Notes under the pieces: generated by a model
What the model was told of the DNA's origin: nothing
What the model saw: the letters and a program-made list of their open reading frames with translations, nothing else
Databases searched by the model: none
Part shown: positions 17,401-23,432 of the stretch, one piece after another
How positions within the stretch are numbered: position 1 is the stretch's first letter
Layout of the letters: every line of letters starts with the position of its first letter
Origin: JAEUNX01 sp034004685
GTDB taxonomy: Bacteria; Pseudomonadota; Gammaproteobacteria; Burkholderiales; Rhodocyclaceae
Reading direction: 5' to 3'
Length of the DNA: 64,000 nt
Assembly: GCA_034004685.1 (NCBI GenBank)
Contig: JAVEWG010000007.1
Coordinates: 35,545-99,544 of the forward strand
Program-made: the position numbers and the translations under genes

Positions 17401-18025
17401 TGAAAGCCACCCAGCAGCCGGAATAACGGGACAGGGCCCAGCCGTGGAGGCCAAAGTCCAGGTACTCCTGGATTCCTGCCGGTGCCAACACCGGCATCAT
17501 CATGGCTTTGAAGAAATGGTCGGTCTGGTGGGGCAGGGTGGATGAGCGGGCTGCGTGGTCATCGCCGGCCACCACCAGCACGCCGCCGTGGCGAGAACTA
17601 CCCGCGGCGTTGGCGTGCCTGAGGATATCGCCGCAACGATCCACTCCAGGGCCCTTGCCGTACCACAGCGCGAACACCCCATCCACAGTGGCCTGCCCGG
17701 ACAACCCCACTTGCTGGGAGCCCCAAACCGCGGTGGCTGCCAAGTCCTCATTCACCCCGGGCTGGAAGTGGATCTTTCGGGCCTGCAGGTAGGATGCGGC
17801 CTTCCATAGGGTCTGGTCCAGTCCGCCCAAGGGGGAGCCTCGGTATCCAGAAACGAATCCGGCGGTGTTCAGTCCGAGATTGGCATCCCTTTCCGCCTGC
17901 ATCAAAAGCAGTTTCACCAAGGCTTGATAGCCATTCAGAAACACCTTGGAGCGCCCCGAGGAATATTTCCCATCCAGAAGGGATTCCGCCCCCGGCGCGG
18001 AGTCTCGTGGCTGTGTTCCGTCCAT
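14486..18025 (-). CDS. Indolepyruvate ferredoxin oxidoreductase, fused alpha/beta type
   Basis: 1179 residues from ATG 18025, preceded by AGGAGGGG; the open frame continues upstream to 18121 without such a site. It is a thiamine-diphosphate 2-oxoacid oxidoreductase. The N-terminal pyruvate-oxidoreductase-like and TPP-binding region includes CPHNTSTHVPEG near residue 458 and GDGTYFHSGLLA. Cysteine motifs for iron-sulfur clusters follow (CEGCGDC near 655 and CNKDYSCLLGFC near 695). A gamma-type domain comes next (GVGGTGVITLG, then GLAQKGGAVFSHVR), with a C-terminal extension after it. It oxidatively decarboxylates aryl pyruvates from aromatic amino acids to aryl-acetyl-CoA. Fused forms of about 1150-1200 residues are common in beta- and alphaproteobacteria. 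Whether ferredoxin is the in vivo acceptor is unknown. Confidence 0.92.
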   Translation of the reverse strand: MDGTQPRDSAPGAESLLDGKYSSGRSKVFLNGYQALVKLLLMQAERDANLGLNTAGFVSGYRGSPLGGLDQTLWKAASYLQARKIHFQPGVNEDLAATAVWGSQQVGLSGQATVDGVFALWYGKGPGVDRCGDILRHANAAGSSRHGGVLVVAGDDHAARSSTLPHQTDHFFKAMMMPVLAPAGIQEYLDFGLHGWALSRYSGCWVAFKALADTVETSASVETDPGRIQIITPKDFALPEDGLNIRWPDPPLVQERRLLHSKLYAALAYCRANQLNQVMIDAPQPRLGIITAGKSYLDVRQALDDLGIDAPLASVIGIRLYKVGMVWPLEAEGVRHFAEGLEEILVVEEKRQLLEYQLKEELYNWREDVRPRVIGKFDEKGEWALLPRADGMVDHGEWLLPAAGELTPAMIARVIADRIGRFFTSPIIRDRLAFLEAKEQALARRTFQIDRVPTFCSGCPHNTSTHVPEGSRGMAGIGCHYMVTWMPERRTTTFTQMGGEGVPWVGQAPFTREKHIFANLGDGTYFHSGLLAIRQAVAARVNITYKILYNDAVAMTGGQPVDGILTVPRLVRQLQAEGVEHVVVVTDGTPRAYGPADLSAAPIRHRDELDAIQRELRESPGVTALIYDQTCAAEKRRRRKRGTYPDPARRVFINEMVCEGCGDCGETSNCMSVVPVETPFGRKRAIDQSSCNKDYSCLLGFCPSFVTVEGGHLRRGAPQGNIPLADIPDPALPATGRPYGILITGVGGTGVITLGALIGMAAHLDGKGVTVLDMTGLAQKGGAVFSHVRLADRQEDLHAVRIAAGAADAVIGGDLVVSASVDALTKMTRGGTRCVVNCAQTPTSDFTHDPDWRFPLAAMQTTIQDAAGDGAVRFLDAQAIATRLLGDAIATNLFLLGYAWQMGLLPVSRAALEEAIRVNAVAVETNLRAFQWGRQAAHSPESIPAPAAPPLADESLDSLIALRASHLSAYQDAAYAARYRTLVERVRAAETAQTSGIETGCLTATVARAYFKILAYKDEYEVARLFAAPAFREAIAAGFEGDFQLRFHLAPPFLTKPNPATGRIAKRVYGPWMMKLFPLLARLKGLRGTPWDPFGHSAERRAQRALILQYEKDVAELLEGLSPQRLDLAVEIAGLPEHIRGFGPVWERKHREAEQRRTALLARWRSPVPASPATAHRAA

Positions 18026-18252
18026 GTCCGCCCCTCCTTTTTGTGGTGCGACGTGACCGGTCCGCCGTAGCCCTTGTGGGGCCGAAAACAAACATTTCCA
18101 CATCGACGGTTGGCGTACCAACTTTGCCTGATTGGAAAGTATCGCCTGGAAATGGTTGCAGGCCGTCCAGGATGGCGCCTCCAGAATTCGTCATGCGATC
18201 GAAGGGTATCGGATGGACCTGAGCGGATGGATAGGCTTTTCTCACAAAGTAT

Positions 18253-18281
18253 TTGACAGCCCGTTCAATGCTATCTATAGT
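18253..18281 (+). promoter_or_regulatory. Strong sigma-70 promoter of the tRNA-tuf operon
   Basis: TTGACA at 18253-18258, a 17-base spacer, then TATAGT at 18276-18281. The -35 is perfect, the -10 matches 5 of 6 and the spacing is optimal. Transcription would begin near 18288, just before tRNA-Tyr, as expected of a stable-RNA promoter. Confidence 0.85.
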
Positions 18282-18296
18282 TTCGGGCTTCTCGCT

Positions 18297-18381
<85 letters not shown>

Positions 18382-18435
18382 GCGGATTCTGTGTTGCTCC
18401 ATTTTTTTGGAGCGGTGCGGGTGTAGTGATCGTTC

Positions 18436-18509
18436 GCGGGTGTAGCTCAATGGTAGAGCAGAAGCCTTCCAAGCTTACGACGAGGGTTCGATTCCCTTCA
18501 CCCGCTCCA
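18436..18509 (+). tRNA. tRNA-Gly (TCC)
   Basis: 74 bases: acceptor GCGGGTG pairs CACCCGC, discriminator T, encoded CCA. Anticodon loop CTTCCAA carries TCC at 18468-18470; T-arm GGTTCGATTCC. It lies 54 bases after tRNA-Tyr in the same presumed transcript. Confidence 0.97.
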
Positions 18510-18521
18510 GATCGAGTTTGT

Positions 18522-18596
18522 GCCCATGTAGCTCAGTGGCAGAGCACTCCCTTGGTAAGGGAGAGGTCGGCAGTTCAATCCTGCCCATGGGCACCA
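18522..18596 (+). tRNA. tRNA-Thr (GGT)
   Basis: 75 bases: acceptor GCCCATG pairs CATGGGC, discriminator A, encoded CCA. Anticodon stem CTCCC/GGGAG with GGT at 18554-18556. It lies 12 bases after tRNA-Gly and 65 bases before tuf, so processing of this tRNA would create the 5' end of the tuf mRNA. Confidence 0.97.
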
Positions 18597-18661
18597 TGGC
18601 TTTTTGGTCTGATGGCGAATTGCTCGAAGTTGTATTTCTGAATTCTTGATGAGGTCCCGAC

Positions 18662-19852
18662 ATGGCTAAGGGTAAGTTTGAGCGTACGAAGCCGCACGTA
18701 AACGTGGGTACGATTGGTCACGTTGACCATGGCAAGACGACGCTGACGGCTGCGATCACGACGATTCTGTCCTCCAAGTTCGGTGGCGAGGCGAAGGCCT
18801 ATGACCAGATTGATGCGGCGCCTGAAGAGAAGGCTCGCGGGATCACCATCAACACGGCCCACGTGGAATACGAAACGGCGGCCCGTCACTACGCGCACGT
18901 GGATTGCCCGGGTCACGCGGACTACGTGAAGAACATGATTACCGGCGCGGCCCAGATGGACGGGGCCATTCTGGTGGTGTCCGCGGCTGACGGCCCGATG
19001 CCCCAGACTCGCGAACACATTCTGCTGGCGCGCCAAGTGGGTGTGCCCTACATCATCGTGTTCATGAACAAGTGCGACATGGTCGATGATGAAGAGCTGC
19101 TCGAGCTGGTGGAAATGGAAGTGCGCGAGCTTCTGTCCAAGTACGACTTCCCGGGCGACGACATTCCCATCGTCAAGGGTTCCGCCCTGAAGGCGCTCGA
19201 AGGCGACAAGACCGACCTGGGTGAAGGCGCCATCATGAAGCTGGCCGACGCTCTCGACAGCTACATTCCCACTCCCGAGCGGGCCATCGACAAGCCCTTC
19301 CTGCTGCCCATCGAAGACGTGTTCTCCATCTCCGGCCGCGGCACCGTGGTGACGGGGCGGGTTGAGCGGGGCATTGTGAAGGTCGGCGAAGAAATTGAAA
19401 TCGTTGGCATCAAGCCCACCGTCAAGACCACCTGCACCGGCGTGGAAATGTTCCGCAAGCTGCTGGACCAGGGCCAGGCGGGTGACAACGTGGGCGTGCT
19501 GCTGCGCGGCACCAAGCGGGAAGACGTGGAGCGGGGTCAGGTGCTGGCCAAGCCGGGCTCCATCACCCCCCATACCCACTTCACGGGCGAAGTGTATGTC
19601 CTGTCCAAGGAAGAAGGTGGTCGTCACACCCCGTTCTTCAACAACTACCGTCCCCAGTTTTATTTCCGGACCACGGACGTGACGGGCTCCATCAGCCTGC
19701 CGGAAGGCACCGAGATGGTGATGCCGGGGGACAACGTGTCCATCGTGGTGAAGTTGATCGCCCCGATCGCCATGGAAGAAGGTCTGCGCTTTGCCATCCG
19801 TGAAGGCGGTCGCACCGTCGGCGCCGGCGTCGTCGCCAAGATCATCGAGTAA
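18662..19852 (+). CDS. tuf: Elongation factor Tu, copy 1
   Basis: 396 residues. GTPase domain with P-loop GHVDHGKTT (near residue 19), effector-region ARGITI, DCPGHADY and NKCD, followed by the two beta-barrel domains. It carries aminoacyl-tRNA to the ribosome A site. It follows three tRNA genes (tufB-like context) with GAGG before the ATG. Its sequence is identical in protein, and as far as can be read in DNA, to the second copy at 35094. The identity begins at the ATG and stops three bases after the stop codon, which points to gene conversion. Confidence 0.99.
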   Translation: MAKGKFERTKPHVNVGTIGHVDHGKTTLTAAITTILSSKFGGEAKAYDQIDAAPEEKARGITINTAHVEYETAARHYAHVDCPGHADYVKNMITGAAQMDGAILVVSAADGPMPQTREHILLARQVGVPYIIVFMNKCDMVDDEELLELVEMEVRELLSKYDFPGDDIPIVKGSALKALEGDKTDLGEGAIMKLADALDSYIPTPERAIDKPFLLPIEDVFSISGRGTVVTGRVERGIVKVGEEIEIVGIKPTVKTTCTGVEMFRKLLDQGQAGDNVGVLLRGTKREDVERGQVLAKPGSITPHTHFTGEVYVLSKEEGGRHTPFFNNYRPQFYFRTTDVTGSISLPEGTEMVMPGDNVSIVVKLIAPIAMEEGLRFAIREGGRTVGAGVVAKIIE

Positions 19853-19855
19853 GAA
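18662..19855. repeat. Long direct repeat, first copy (tuf coding sequence)
   Basis: About 1194 bases repeated at 35094-36287 in the same orientation with no difference noticed on reading. Flanks are unrelated on both sides. The spacing of 16.4 kb encloses secE to fusA, so recombination between copies would delete essential genes, while gene conversion is harmless. Confidence 0.92.
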
Positions 19856-19872
19856 GTAGTTGTGTTTCCAGG

Positions 19873-19897
19873 GCGCCTCGATCCTTCGGGGCGCTTT
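19873..19897 (+). terminator. Terminator after tuf copy 1
   Basis: GCGCCTCG-ATCCTT-CGGGGCGC followed by TTT: an 8-bp stem with one T-G pair. It separates the tRNA-tuf unit from tRNA-Trp-secE-nusG. The short T run suggests partial read-through. Confidence 0.7.
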
Positions 19898-19911
19898 GTA
19901 GTCTCTGTCGC

Positions 19912-19987
19912 AGGGGCATAGCTCAATTGGCAGAGCGTCGGTCTCCAAAACCGAAGGTTGGGGGTTCGATTCCCTCTGCCCCTGCCA
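19912..19987 (+). tRNA. tRNA-Trp (CCA)
   Basis: 76 bases: acceptor AGGGGCA pairs TGCCCCT, discriminator G, encoded CCA. Anticodon CCA at 19945-19947; T-arm GGTTCGATTCC. It lies 25 bases before secE, as in other beta- and gammaproteobacteria. Confidence 0.97.
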
Positions 19988-20012
19988 ATTCTTTCTAGGG
20001 CTGTGTCCGTTC

Positions 20013-20360
20013 ATGGCAGACAAGTTGAAGTTTGGTTTGGCGCTGGTGCTCATCGCGGCTGGCGTGGTCGGCTTCTATCTGCTGTCCGAGCAGGCCATGA
20101 TTCTGCGTGTGCTCGTGGTGCTGGCGGGGGTGGCGGCCGGCGCTTTTGTGGCATGGCAGTCTGAGCCAGGTCGCCGCTTTGCGATTTTTGCGCGGGAAAC
20201 TGTTGCCGAAACCAAGAAGGTGGTGTGGCCGAGCCGCAAGGAAACGGTCCAGACCACTGGTATCGTCTTCGCCTTCGTGGTCATGATGGCGCTCTTTCTC
20301 TGGGTGACCGACAAGACGCTGGAATGGGTTTTATACGACCTCATTCTCGGCTGGAAGTGA
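20013..20360 (+). CDS. secE: Preprotein translocase subunit SecE
   Basis: 115 residues with three predicted membrane helices: FGLALVLIAAGVVGFYLL, AMILRVLVVLAGVAAGAFVAW and GIVFAFVVMMALFLWVTD. This is the long, E. coli-like form. The conserved cytoplasmic amphipathic stretch ETVAETKKVVWPSRKET lies before the last helix. It clamps SecY in the translocon. It is encoded between tRNA-Trp and nusG, with 6 bases between its stop and the nusG start. Confidence 0.97.
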   Translation: MADKLKFGLALVLIAAGVVGFYLLSEQAMILRVLVVLAGVAAGAFVAWQSEPGRRFAIFARETVAETKKVVWPSRKETVQTTGIVFAFVVMMALFLWVTDKTLEWVLYDLILGWK

Positions 20361-20366
20361 TTAACC

Positions 20367-20900
20367 ATGTCTAAGCGTTGGTACGTCGTTCACGCCTATT
20401 CCGGTTTTGAAAAATCGGTTCAGCGTGCACTCACCGAGCGGGTTGCCCGCAGCGGGATGCAGGATTTCTTTGGCCGGATTCTGGTGCCCGTGGAAGAGGT
20501 GGTGGAAATGCGCGGTGGTCAGAAGACCATTTCCGAGCGCAAGTTCTTCCCTGGGTACGTGCTCGTCGAAATGGAAATGAACGACGAATCGTGGCACTTG
20601 GTGAAGTCCACGCCCAAGGTGACAGGATTCGTGGGAGGCTCTGCAACCAAGCCGACCCCCATTTCCGAAAAGGAAGTGGACAAGATCATGCAGCAGATGC
20701 AGGAGGGGGTGGAAAAGCCCCGGCCCAAGGTGCTGTTCGAGATTGGCGAGGTTGTGCGGGTCAAGGAAGGCCCCTTCACGGATTTCCACGGTGCCGTAGA
20801 AGACGTCAATTACGAAAAGAGCAAGCTGCGGGTGTCGGTGACCATTTTTGGTCGTGCCACCCCCGTTGAGTTGGATTTCGGTCAGGTCGAGAAGACCTGA
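20367..20900 (+). CDS. nusG: Transcription termination/antitermination factor NusG
   Basis: 177 residues. N-terminal NGN domain beginning KRWYVVHAYSGFEKSVQ and containing FFPGYVLVEM, which binds the RNA polymerase clamp. C-terminal KOW domain with VVRVKEGPFTDFHG, which contacts Rho or ribosomal protein S10. It links transcription to translation and to Rho termination. Usual length and usual place after secE. Confidence 0.98.
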   Translation: MSKRWYVVHAYSGFEKSVQRALTERVARSGMQDFFGRILVPVEEVVEMRGGQKTISERKFFPGYVLVEMEMNDESWHLVKSTPKVTGFVGGSATKPTPISEKEVDKIMQQMQEGVEKPRPKVLFEIGEVVRVKEGPFTDFHGAVEDVNYEKSKLRVSVTIFGRATPVELDFGQVEKT

Positions 20901-20906
20901 TCATCG

Positions 20907-20942
20907 CGGGGCGCGCAAGCGCCCCGTCGGCGCTTAGGCGCC
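20907..20942 (+). promoter_or_regulatory. Tandem hairpins between nusG and rplK
   Basis: Two GC-rich stem-loops in the 98-base gap: CGGGGCGC-GCAA-GCGCCCCG (20907-20926), then GGCGC-TTAG-GCGCC (20929-20942). Neither is followed by a T run, so they are better seen as leader or processing elements of the L11 block than as classical terminators. In E. coli the L11 leader binds L1 for autoregulation; that parallel is inference here. Confidence 0.45.
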
Positions 20943-20998
20943 AACAAGAGGAGCGCCGCATCAGCGGTGCGATTGCACTCAATTGAGGAGTAAGCCGA

Positions 20999-21430
20999 AT
21001 GGCAAAGAAAATCACTGGCTACGTCAAGCTGCAGGTGCCGGCTGGCAAGGCAAATCCGAGTCCACCGATTGGTCCGGCGCTGGGTCAGCGCGGTCTGAAC
21101 ATCATGGAATTCTGTAAGGCTTTTAACGCCCAGACCCAGGGTCTGGAAGTTGGCTTGCCGATTCCCGTGGTCATTACCGCGTATGCCGACAAGTCCTTCA
21201 CCTTCGTGATGAAGACGCCGCCGGCTACCGTGCTGATCAAGAAGGCCGCTGGCATCCAGAAGGGCTCCCCCAAGCCCCATACCGACAAGGTGGGCTCCGT
21301 GACCCGCGCCCAAGTGGAAGAAATCGCCAAGACCAAGATGAAGGATCTGACGGCCGCCGACCTGGAAGCCGCTGTCCGCACCATTGCCGGCTCTGCCCGG
21401 AGCATGGGCATTACCGTGGAGGGCCTCTAA
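20999..21430 (+). CDS. rplK: 50S ribosomal protein L11
   Basis: 143 residues, the usual bacterial length. The N-terminal half has the proline-rich start KLQVPAGKANPSPPIGPALG that contacts thiostrepton-type antibiotics and elongation factors. The C-terminal half (from about residue 75) binds 23S rRNA of the GTPase centre. GAGG precedes the ATG. The rplA start follows the stop by one base. Confidence 0.98.
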   Translation: MAKKITGYVKLQVPAGKANPSPPIGPALGQRGLNIMEFCKAFNAQTQGLEVGLPIPVVITAYADKSFTFVMKTPPATVLIKKAAGIQKGSPKPHTDKVGSVTRAQVEEIAKTKMKDLTAADLEAAVRTIAGSARSMGITVEGL

Positions 21431-21431
21431 G

Positions 21432-22130
21432 ATGGCCAAGCTTTCCAAGCGTGTTCAAGCGCTGCGCGCCAAGGTTGATCGCACCAAGAACTACGCCGTC
21501 GCTGACGCCCTGGCGCTGGTGAAGGAGTGCGCGACCGCCAAGTTCGACGAATCCATCGATGTCGCCGTGAACCTTGGCGTGGATGCTCGTAAATCCGACC
21601 AGGTGGTACGTGGTTCGGTGGTTCTGCCCGCTGGTACGGGCAAGAGCGTGCGCGTCGCGGTGTTCGCCCAGGGGGACAAGGCCGAGGCCGCCAAAGCCGC
21701 CGGTGCCGAAGTAGTGGGTTTTGATGATCTGGCCGAGCAGGTGAAGGCCGGCAATCTCAATTTCGATGTTTGCATCGCTACGCCGGATGCCATGCGGGTG
21801 GTGGGTCAGTTGGGCCAGATTCTCGGGCCCCGTGGCCTGATGCCTAACCCGAAGGTTGGTACCGTGACCATGGACGTGGCTACCGCCGTCAAGAACGCCA
21901 AGGCTGGTCAGGTCCAGTACCGGACCGACAAGGCCGGCATCGTGCACGCCACCATTGGTCGTGCATCTTTTGGCCTGGACGCCCTCCAGCAGAACCTGGG
22001 TGCCTTCGTGGATGCCTTGGTCAAGGCCAAGCCGGCAGCCGCAAAAGGCGTTTATCTGCGCAAGGTCGCGGTGTCCAGCACTATGGGTAGCGGCGTTCGG
22101 GTGGAGCCTGCCTCCATTAACGCGCAGTAA
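21432..22130 (+). CDS. rplA: 50S ribosomal protein L1
   Basis: 232 residues from ATG 21432 (MAKLSKRVQALR). The open frame begins 48 bases earlier inside rplK, but the family start is here. It contains the conserved L1 signature (GPRGLMPNPKVGTVT). It forms the L1 stalk that moves deacylated tRNA and, in E. coli, represses its own operon by binding the leader mRNA. Tandem hairpins before rplK are candidates for such a site. Confidence 0.98.
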   Translation: MAKLSKRVQALRAKVDRTKNYAVADALALVKECATAKFDESIDVAVNLGVDARKSDQVVRGSVVLPAGTGKSVRVAVFAQGDKAEAAKAAGAEVVGFDDLAEQVKAGNLNFDVCIATPDAMRVVGQLGQILGPRGLMPNPKVGTVTMDVATAVKNAKAGQVQYRTDKAGIVHATIGRASFGLDALQQNLGAFVDALVKAKPAAAKGVYLRKVAVSSTMGSGVRVEPASINAQ

Positions 22131-22354
22131 GTTTTAAAGAACTTTGGGCCAGGGGCGGGCGTGAGCCAGCCCCTGGATCGTCAAAGACCGCAGGTGCGCC
22201 CCAACCGGCGCTTAAGTGCGAAAGTGGCCTGCGCAGACGGTGTTCCCGAACAGGAAATTCGGTCGTATCTTGGCCTCACTCCTGCTTTAGGTCGCCGTGG
22301 GTGCGGTAGCGCAGTAATGGTTACCGTGAGTTGACTTGAATGGAGGAAAGACCT
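22131..22354 (+). promoter_or_regulatory. rplJL leader region with inverted repeat
   Basis: A 224-base untranslated stretch before rplJ. It contains CCAGGGGC (22149-22156) and its perfect complement GCCCCTGG (22169-22176) around a 12-base loop, and ends in a strong GGAGG site. A long structured leader that binds the L10-L12 complex is known for this operon in bacteria. The role here is inferred from position and size; no promoter hexamers were convincing. Confidence 0.5.
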
Positions 22355-22852
22355 GTGGGTCTGAATCTGAACGACAAGAAGGCCGTTGTGGCCGAGGTGT
22401 CCGAGCAGTTGAGCAAGGCTCAGACCGTCGTCGTGGCCGAATACAGCGGTATCGAGGTGGGCAATCTCACCACGTTGCGCGCCAAGGCACGGGACGCCGG
22501 TGTGTATTTGCGCGTACTGAAGAACACCCTGGTTCGTCGTGCCGTCGTCGACACTCCTTTCGCTCCCCTGGCGGAGCAGCTGACCGGGCCTTTGATTTAC
22601 AGCCTGTCCGCTGACCCTGTCGCGGCTGCAAAGGTGTTGAACGACTTCGCGAAAACCAACGACAAGCTGGTGCTCAAGGCGGGTTGCTATGCCGGTAAGG
22701 TACTCGACAAGGAGGGCGTCAAGGCGCTCGCGTCGATCCCGAGCCGTGAGGAACTGCTCGCCAGGCTGCTGGGTGTCATGCAGGCGCCCGTGTCCGGCTT
22801 CGCCGGTGCCATGGCCGCCCTGGCCAAGCAGCGCGAAGGCGAAGCGGCCTGA
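22355..22852 (+). CDS. rplJ: 50S ribosomal protein L10
   Basis: 165 residues from GTG 22355 (GLNLNDKKAVVAEVS). An in-frame ATG at 22340 overlaps the GGAGG ribosome site itself, so the GTG, six bases after AAAG, is the real start. The N-terminal domain binds 23S rRNA with L11. The C-terminal helix (from about residue 130) anchors L7/L12 dimers. Alanine-rich C-terminus as usual. Confidence 0.97.
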   Translation: MGLNLNDKKAVVAEVSEQLSKAQTVVVAEYSGIEVGNLTTLRAKARDAGVYLRVLKNTLVRRAVVDTPFAPLAEQLTGPLIYSLSADPVAAAKVLNDFAKTNDKLVLKAGCYAGKVLDKEGVKALASIPSREELLARLLGVMQAPVSGFAGAMAALAKQREGEAA

Positions 22853-22901
22853 TCCCGCTTATTCCGTCGATCCGACGAATCAAAAGTTTGGAGTGATTTA
22901 A

Positions 22902-23276
22902 ATGGCTATTAGCAAAGAAGACATCCTCGAAGCCGTTGGCGCGATGACTGTCATGGAGTTGAACGACCTGGTCAAGGCGTTCGAAGAAAAGTTCGGTGTG
23001 TCTGCTGCCTCCATGGCCGTGGCCGCCCCGGGTGCCGGCGCTGCCGCTCCCGCCGCTGAAGAGCAGACTGAATTCAACGTGATCCTGCTGGCTGCTGGCG
23101 AGAAGAAGGTTGAAGTCATTAAGGTTGTGCGTGCCGTGACCGGCCTGGGCCTGAAGGAAGCCAAGGATCTGGTGGATGGCGCTCCCAAGCCCGTCAAGGA
23201 AGGGGTGTCCAAGGCCGATGCCGAAGCCCTCAAGAAGCAGCTGGAAGACGCTGGCGCAAAGGTCGAAGTCAAGTAA
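22902..23276 (+). CDS. rplL: 50S ribosomal protein L7/L12
   Basis: 124 residues. N-terminal dimerisation domain (about 1-33), an alanine/glycine/proline hinge (AAPGAGAAAPAA) and the C-terminal factor-binding domain with KVEVIKVVRAVTGLGLKEAK. It recruits EF-Tu, EF-G and IF2 to the ribosome. It is present in multiple copies per ribosome, and separation from rpoB by a partial terminator fits the need for excess. Confidence 0.98.
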   Translation: MAISKEDILEAVGAMTVMELNDLVKAFEEKFGVSAASMAVAAPGAGAAAPAAEEQTEFNVILLAAGEKKVEVIKVVRAVTGLGLKEAKDLVDGAPKPVKEGVSKADAEALKKQLEDAGAKVEVK

Positions 23277-23293
23277 CCGACCCGCGCTACACG

Positions 23294-23325
23294 GGGCTGG
23301 CGACCTGTCCGGGCGCCAGCCCTTT
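23294..23325 (+). terminator. Attenuating terminator between rplL and rpoB
   Basis: GGGCTGGCG, an 11-base loop, then CGCCAGCCC followed by TTT: a perfect 9-bp stem in the 156-base gap. In E. coli a partial terminator at the same place reduces rpoBC relative to the ribosomal genes; the same role is likely here. Confidence 0.75.
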
Positions 23326-23432
23326 CGTGCTTTCTACGTTTTGCAAGTTAGAAGTCAGAACAGAGTCCCCTGGGCGATGGGCCCCGCCGATTGTCTTTTG
23401 TCTTCCGAAGTCTGACCCCACCTGGAGTAGCT

